Of a stretch of DNA of 7,873 nucleotides, positions 5,856 to 7,873 are shown one piece after another (position 1 is the stretch's first letter; the number at the start of each line of letters is the position of its first letter). The notes under the pieces were generated by a model. That model was given only the letters and a program-made list of their open reading frames with translations, did not search any database and was not told the origin of the DNA. This DNA comes from Leptolyngbya sp. SIO4C1 (GTDB lineage Bacteria > Cyanobacteriota > Cyanobacteriia > Phormidesmidales > Phormidesmidaceae), in NCBI GenBank assembly GCA_010671975.1, contig JAAHIA010000233.1, positions 1 to 7,873 on the forward strand, written 5' to 3'. A program made the position numbers and the translations under genes.

Positions 5856-5928
5856 GGGCATGTAGCTCAGTGGATAGAGCATCAGATTCCGGTTCTGAGG
5901 GTCGGGGGTTCGAATCCCTCCATGCTCG
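5856..5928 (+). tRNA. tRNA-Arg (anticodon CCG)
   Basis: The 73 bases fold as a standard cloverleaf. The acceptor stem pairs GGGCATG (5856-5862) with CATGCTC (5921-5927), with one G-U pair and G as discriminator base. The D stem is GCTC/GAGC around loop AGTGGATA; the anticodon stem is TCAGA/TCTGA with loop TTCCGGT. The T stem is GGGGG/CCCTC around TTCGAAT. The variable loop is five bases. The anticodon at 5889-5891 is CCG, which reads the arginine codon CGG. The 3' CCA is not encoded (TCA follows), so it must be added after transcription, as is usual in cyanobacteria. It stands alone, without another tRNA nearby. Confidence 0.96.
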
Positions 5929-6029
5929 TCAAATCAACGCGTCAGTTCTCGTAACTGTCCTGCAGCTAGCCTAATTGCGATCGCTAACCTGGCATAGTGG
6001 TACAGGGATCATCTGCTGCCTGTCGAGTT

Positions 6030-6034
6030 AGGGA
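6030..6034 (+). promoter_or_regulatory. Shine-Dalgarno site deciding the TTG start of the anchored protein
   Basis: AGGGA lies seven bases before TTG at 6042, directly ahead of a lysine-flanked hydrophobic segment. It favours this start over the in-frame GTG at 5997, which has no comparable site and would add 15 non-hydrophobic residues before the membrane anchor. Confidence 0.6.
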
Positions 6035-6041
6035 ATGGCCT

Positions 6042-6716
6042 TTGAAAAGTAAGCTTCTAGCTGGAATTGTGATTCTTGCTGCAGTCGTTGGGGGCGGCGT
6101 AGCCTACGCTTGGAATCGAGCCACGGCACTGCCCAAGTGGTACGGCGCGACCGGCTCCGCTGTGCCGGATGCGAGCGTGTCGGTAAGCGATCTAGTCGCT
6201 AGCAATGCGACCGACCGTGACAGCGACGGCCAGCTTGAGGTCATCTTTGACGAAGCAGAGCTAAATCAGGCGGTAGTCAGCGCTATCGCCAATCAGCCCC
6301 AGGCAGCCCCGCTGCTCGATCATGCCAAAGGCTTTAATACCTCAATTGAGCGCGATCGCATTGAGACAGGCATGGTCATGAACCTGTCTGAAATTCCGAT
6401 CGAGTCGCTGCCACAGCCAGGACAGCAGGCAGTCATGCAGCTAGCAGAAACGTTTCCAATGCTGGCCAGTCGAGATATCTATGTCGGCCTCGAAGGCAGC
6501 CCGCAGATTGTCGACGGACAGCTGCGCTTTGATGAGACTGCTTTGCTCAAAGTCGGGCAGTTTTCAATACCGCTGCAGGAGGTCGCCAGCCGGTTTGGCC
6601 TCTCTCAGACAGAGCTAGAGCAGCAGCTGACCGCAGCGCTGGCACAGCAAGGCATTTCCTTAGAGGAGCTGCAGATAGAAAACGGACAGCTGATTTTTGA
6701 CAGCGCTGCTCAGTAG
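6042..6716 (+). CDS. Membrane-anchored extracytoplasmic protein of unknown function
   Basis: I do not recognise a named family. From the TTG start the 224-residue product has positive residues (K2, K4), one hydrophobic segment (about 5-24) acting as signal anchor or uncleaved signal peptide, then ALPKWYG (29-35) and a soluble remainder rich in Gln, Ala, Glu and Asp. DRDSDG at 58-63 is a DxDxDG calcium-loop-like sequence. A strand-like motif, GQL then FD, occurs three times: near 63-70, 159-164 and 215-220. The region 174-207, with FSIPLQEVASRFGLSQ and ELEQQLTAALAQQG, appears helical. Alternating strands of the form 'dG.L.f' recall lipid- or substrate-binding beta folds of envelope proteins, but that is only a resemblance. 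No cleavage site or lipobox is clear. It follows tRNA-Arg and is convergent with the epimerase gene, with 35 bp between stop codons. A longer form from GTG 5997 is possible. Confidence 0.8.
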   Translation: MKSKLLAGIVILAAVVGGGVAYAWNRATALPKWYGATGSAVPDASVSVSDLVASNATDRDSDGQLEVIFDEAELNQAVVSAIANQPQAAPLLDHAKGFNTSIERDRIETGMVMNLSEIPIESLPQPGQQAVMQLAETFPMLASRDIYVGLEGSPQIVDGQLRFDETALLKVGQFSIPLQEVASRFGLSQTELEQQLTAALAQQGISLEELQIENGQLIFDSAAQ

Positions 6717-6751
6717 GCTGAGGGCTGACCAGATAAACCGTTAGGACATCC

Positions 6752-7744
6752 CTAGCCGATACCGTAGTAGTCTCGATACCAGTCCACAAACTTGCCAATG
6801 CCTACCGCCAGCGGCGTGCTGGGCTTAAACCCAACGTCGGCCATCAGGTCGTCTACGTCGGCAAAGGTGGCAGCGACATCGCCCGGCTGCATCGGCATCA
6901 TGATTTTTTCAGCGGTTTTGCCCAGCGCCTGCTCGATAGTTTCAATGAAGGTCATCAGCTCTACCGGGCTGTGGTTGCCAATGTTGTAGACCTTATAGGG
7001 CGCTTGTGTATTAAATTCAGGACAGTCTAGCGGCTGAGGAATATGTCGCATCGTGCGCGCTACGCCTTCTACCACATCGTCAATATAGGTAAAGTCGCGC
7101 TCCATTTTGCCGTGGTTATAAACCTGGATGGGCCGATCGTTGGCGATTGCATCGACAAACTTAAAGTAGGCCATGTCGGGTCGCCCCCAGGGGCCATAGA
7201 CTGTGAAAAAGCGCAGCCCGGTTGTCGGCAGATTATAAAGATGACTGTAGGCATGCGCCATCAGCTCGTTTGCTTTTTTGGTAGCGGCATACAGTGAGAC
7301 CGGATGATCTACGCTGTCGGCCACTGAAAAAGGAATTTGACGGTTGGCCCCATAGACTGAGCTAGACGAAGCATAGACCAGATGCGGCACCTGGGTATGA
7401 CGGCAGCCTTCTAAGATATTGACAAAGCCAATCAGGTTGCTGTCGGCATAGGCATGTGGGTTTTTGAGCGAATAGCGCACACCGGCCTGAGCAGCCAAAT
7501 GCACCACGCAGTCAAACGCCTGCGTTTGAAAGAGACGCTCCATGCCGGCACGGTCAGCTAGGTCAAGCTGCTCAAAGGTAAAATTTGCCGCCTGATCGAA
7601 CTGCGCTAGCCGATCTTTCTTAAGCGAGACATCATAATAGTCGTTGAGATTATCAATGCCGTAGACGCTGTCGCCGTCTGCCAGCAATCGCTGCGCTAAG
7701 AAGAAGCCGACAAAGCCAGCAACCCCTGTCACCAATACATTCAT
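6752..7744 (-). CDS. NAD-dependent epimerase, probable UDP-glucuronate 4-epimerase
   Basis: An extended short-chain dehydrogenase/reductase of 330 residues that would interconvert UDP-glucuronate and UDP-galacturonate through a bound NAD, feeding envelope or exopolysaccharide synthesis. The Rossmann motif is TGVAGFVG (6-13; G7, G10 and G13). HLAAQAGVRYSLKNP (82-96), the serine run SSSSVYG (126-132) and YAATK (152-156, catalytic Tyr152 and Lys156) follow. RFFTVYGPWGRPDMA (178-192) is the signature that separates UDP-glucuronate 4-epimerases from most other epimerases and dehydratases. RDFTYIDDVVEG and the C-terminal helix are also present; length is normal and no key residue is missing. GGAG (7754-7757) lies nine bases before the ATG. 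Another reading frame stops three bases upstream on the same strand, suggesting an operon. No HIP1 site occurs in this gene. Confidence 0.93.
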   Translation of the reverse strand: MNVLVTGVAGFVGFFLAQRLLADGDSVYGIDNLNDYYDVSLKKDRLAQFDQAANFTFEQLDLADRAGMERLFQTQAFDCVVHLAAQAGVRYSLKNPHAYADSNLIGFVNILEGCRHTQVPHLVYASSSSVYGANRQIPFSVADSVDHPVSLYAATKKANELMAHAYSHLYNLPTTGLRFFTVYGPWGRPDMAYFKFVDAIANDRPIQVYNHGKMERDFTYIDDVVEGVARTMRHIPQPLDCPEFNTQAPYKVYNIGNHSPVELMTFIETIEQALGKTAEKIMMPMQPGDVAATFADVDDLMADVGFKPSTPLAVGIGKFVDWYRDYYGIG

Positions 7745-7747
7745 TAC

Positions 7748-7873
7748 TTACCGCTCCGCTCGTCTACAGCCGCCGGTCATCCTCAGCCGCATGGGTTGGA
7801 TAAAATATTCCCCACTATAGCGGCGCAGTTCTAGATAAAGCTGACTAATTCCAGCAGGTTCATCAACTTTTGA
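7748..7873 (-). CDS. C-terminal end of an unidentified gene upstream of the epimerase
   Basis: A - strand frame is open from the right edge for 41 codons (containing ISQLYLELRRYSGEYF and IQPMRLRMTGG) and ends in TAA three bases before the epimerase ATG. The text is protein-like, with alternating hydrophobic and basic residues, and the tight spacing is typical of an operon. The family cannot be told from 41 residues. An alternative frame from the edge also stays open, but stops after about 13 codons, and TATAGT on this strand near 7815-7820 could instead be a promoter -10, so the assignment is tentative. Confidence 0.45.
   Translation of the reverse strand, partial: SKVDEPAGISQLYLELRRYSGEYFIQPMRLRMTGGCRRAER

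Larger units (their letters stand above)
746..6359. repeat. HIP1 octamers (GCGATCGC), twelve dispersed copies
   Basis: Copies begin at 746, 1549, 2611, 2734, 3005, 3065, 3887, 4006, 4278, 5507, 5977 and 6352. Chance expectation for an octamer in this length is about 0.1. HIP1 is a hallmark of many cyanobacterial genomes. Most copies lie inside coding sequence; two (3065, 5977) are between genes. None occurs in psbU or after 6359. Confidence 0.9.

Noticed and set aside
5638..5865. + strand 75-codon frame through the cobO start and into the tRNA
   Set aside because: Overlaps cobO on the other strand and ends inside tRNA-Arg; no motif or ribosome-binding site.
5856..5928. tRNA-Arg as an integration site with a nearby element
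   Set aside because: No repeat of the tRNA 3' end and no integrase or phage-like gene is found downstream.
5943..5957. CAGTT/AACTG hairpin after tRNA-Arg as a terminator
   Set aside because: Only a five-pair stem with no T tract; not enough for an intrinsic terminator call.
1..7873. CRISPR arrays, insertion sequences, toxin-antitoxin or defence genes
   Set aside because: No regularly spaced direct repeats, transposase-like frames or paired small toxin/antitoxin genes were seen on either strand.

Overview
The window is chromosomal DNA from a cyanobacterium. The strongest evidence is a complete psbU gene, encoding an extrinsic subunit of photosystem II. It is supported by twelve copies of the octamer GCGATCGC (HIP1), a repeat hyper-abundant in many cyanobacteria; chance alone predicts about 0.1 copies in this length. 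The DNA is moderately GC-rich. The gene mix (FHA-linked class III cyclase, psbU, nadB, a cobalamin adenosyltransferase, tRNA-Arg, a nucleotide-sugar epimerase) looks like ordinary core genome. I cannot name a genus from it.

Left part (1-3063), all on the + strand. The window opens inside a signalling gene: the end of an FHA domain is followed by a complete class III adenylate/guanylate cyclase domain. An AT-rich spacer of about 100 bp leads to psbU. A 73 bp leader then leads to nadB (L-aspartate oxidase, first enzyme of the aspartate route to NAD), which begins with TTG behind a clear Shine-Dalgarno sequence.

Middle part (3064-5735). A small two-helix membrane protein of the LapA/DUF1049 type lies on the - strand, convergent with nadB. 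Upstream of it are about 420 bp with no convincing gene, lower in GC than their surroundings and ending in a perfect 12-bp palindrome. Next comes the ATP-binding protein of an ABC-2 type exporter on the - strand, with no permease gene beside it. It diverges from a small SnoaL/NTF2-like protein on the + strand. That gene meets cobO (corrinoid adenosyltransferase, - strand) stop codon to stop codon, with no base between them.

Right part (5736-7873). The cobO upstream region holds an AT-rich inverted repeat and a probable extended -10 promoter for tRNA-Arg(CCG). After the tRNA comes an unrecognised membrane-anchored, extracytoplasmic protein (TTG start, DxDxDG loop, repeated GQL...FD strands). 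It is convergent with a UDP-glucuronate 4-epimerase-like gene on the - strand. A reading frame entering from the right edge stops three bases before the epimerase start, so the epimerase may be the downstream member of a surface-polysaccharide operon.

The genes do not form one pathway. They are short independent units with frequent strand changes, as is typical of cyanobacterial chromosomes. I found no mobile element, CRISPR array, phage gene or defence system, and no convincing new multi-gene system. The items most worth a second look are the small regulatory-looking structures and the unrecognised anchored protein.
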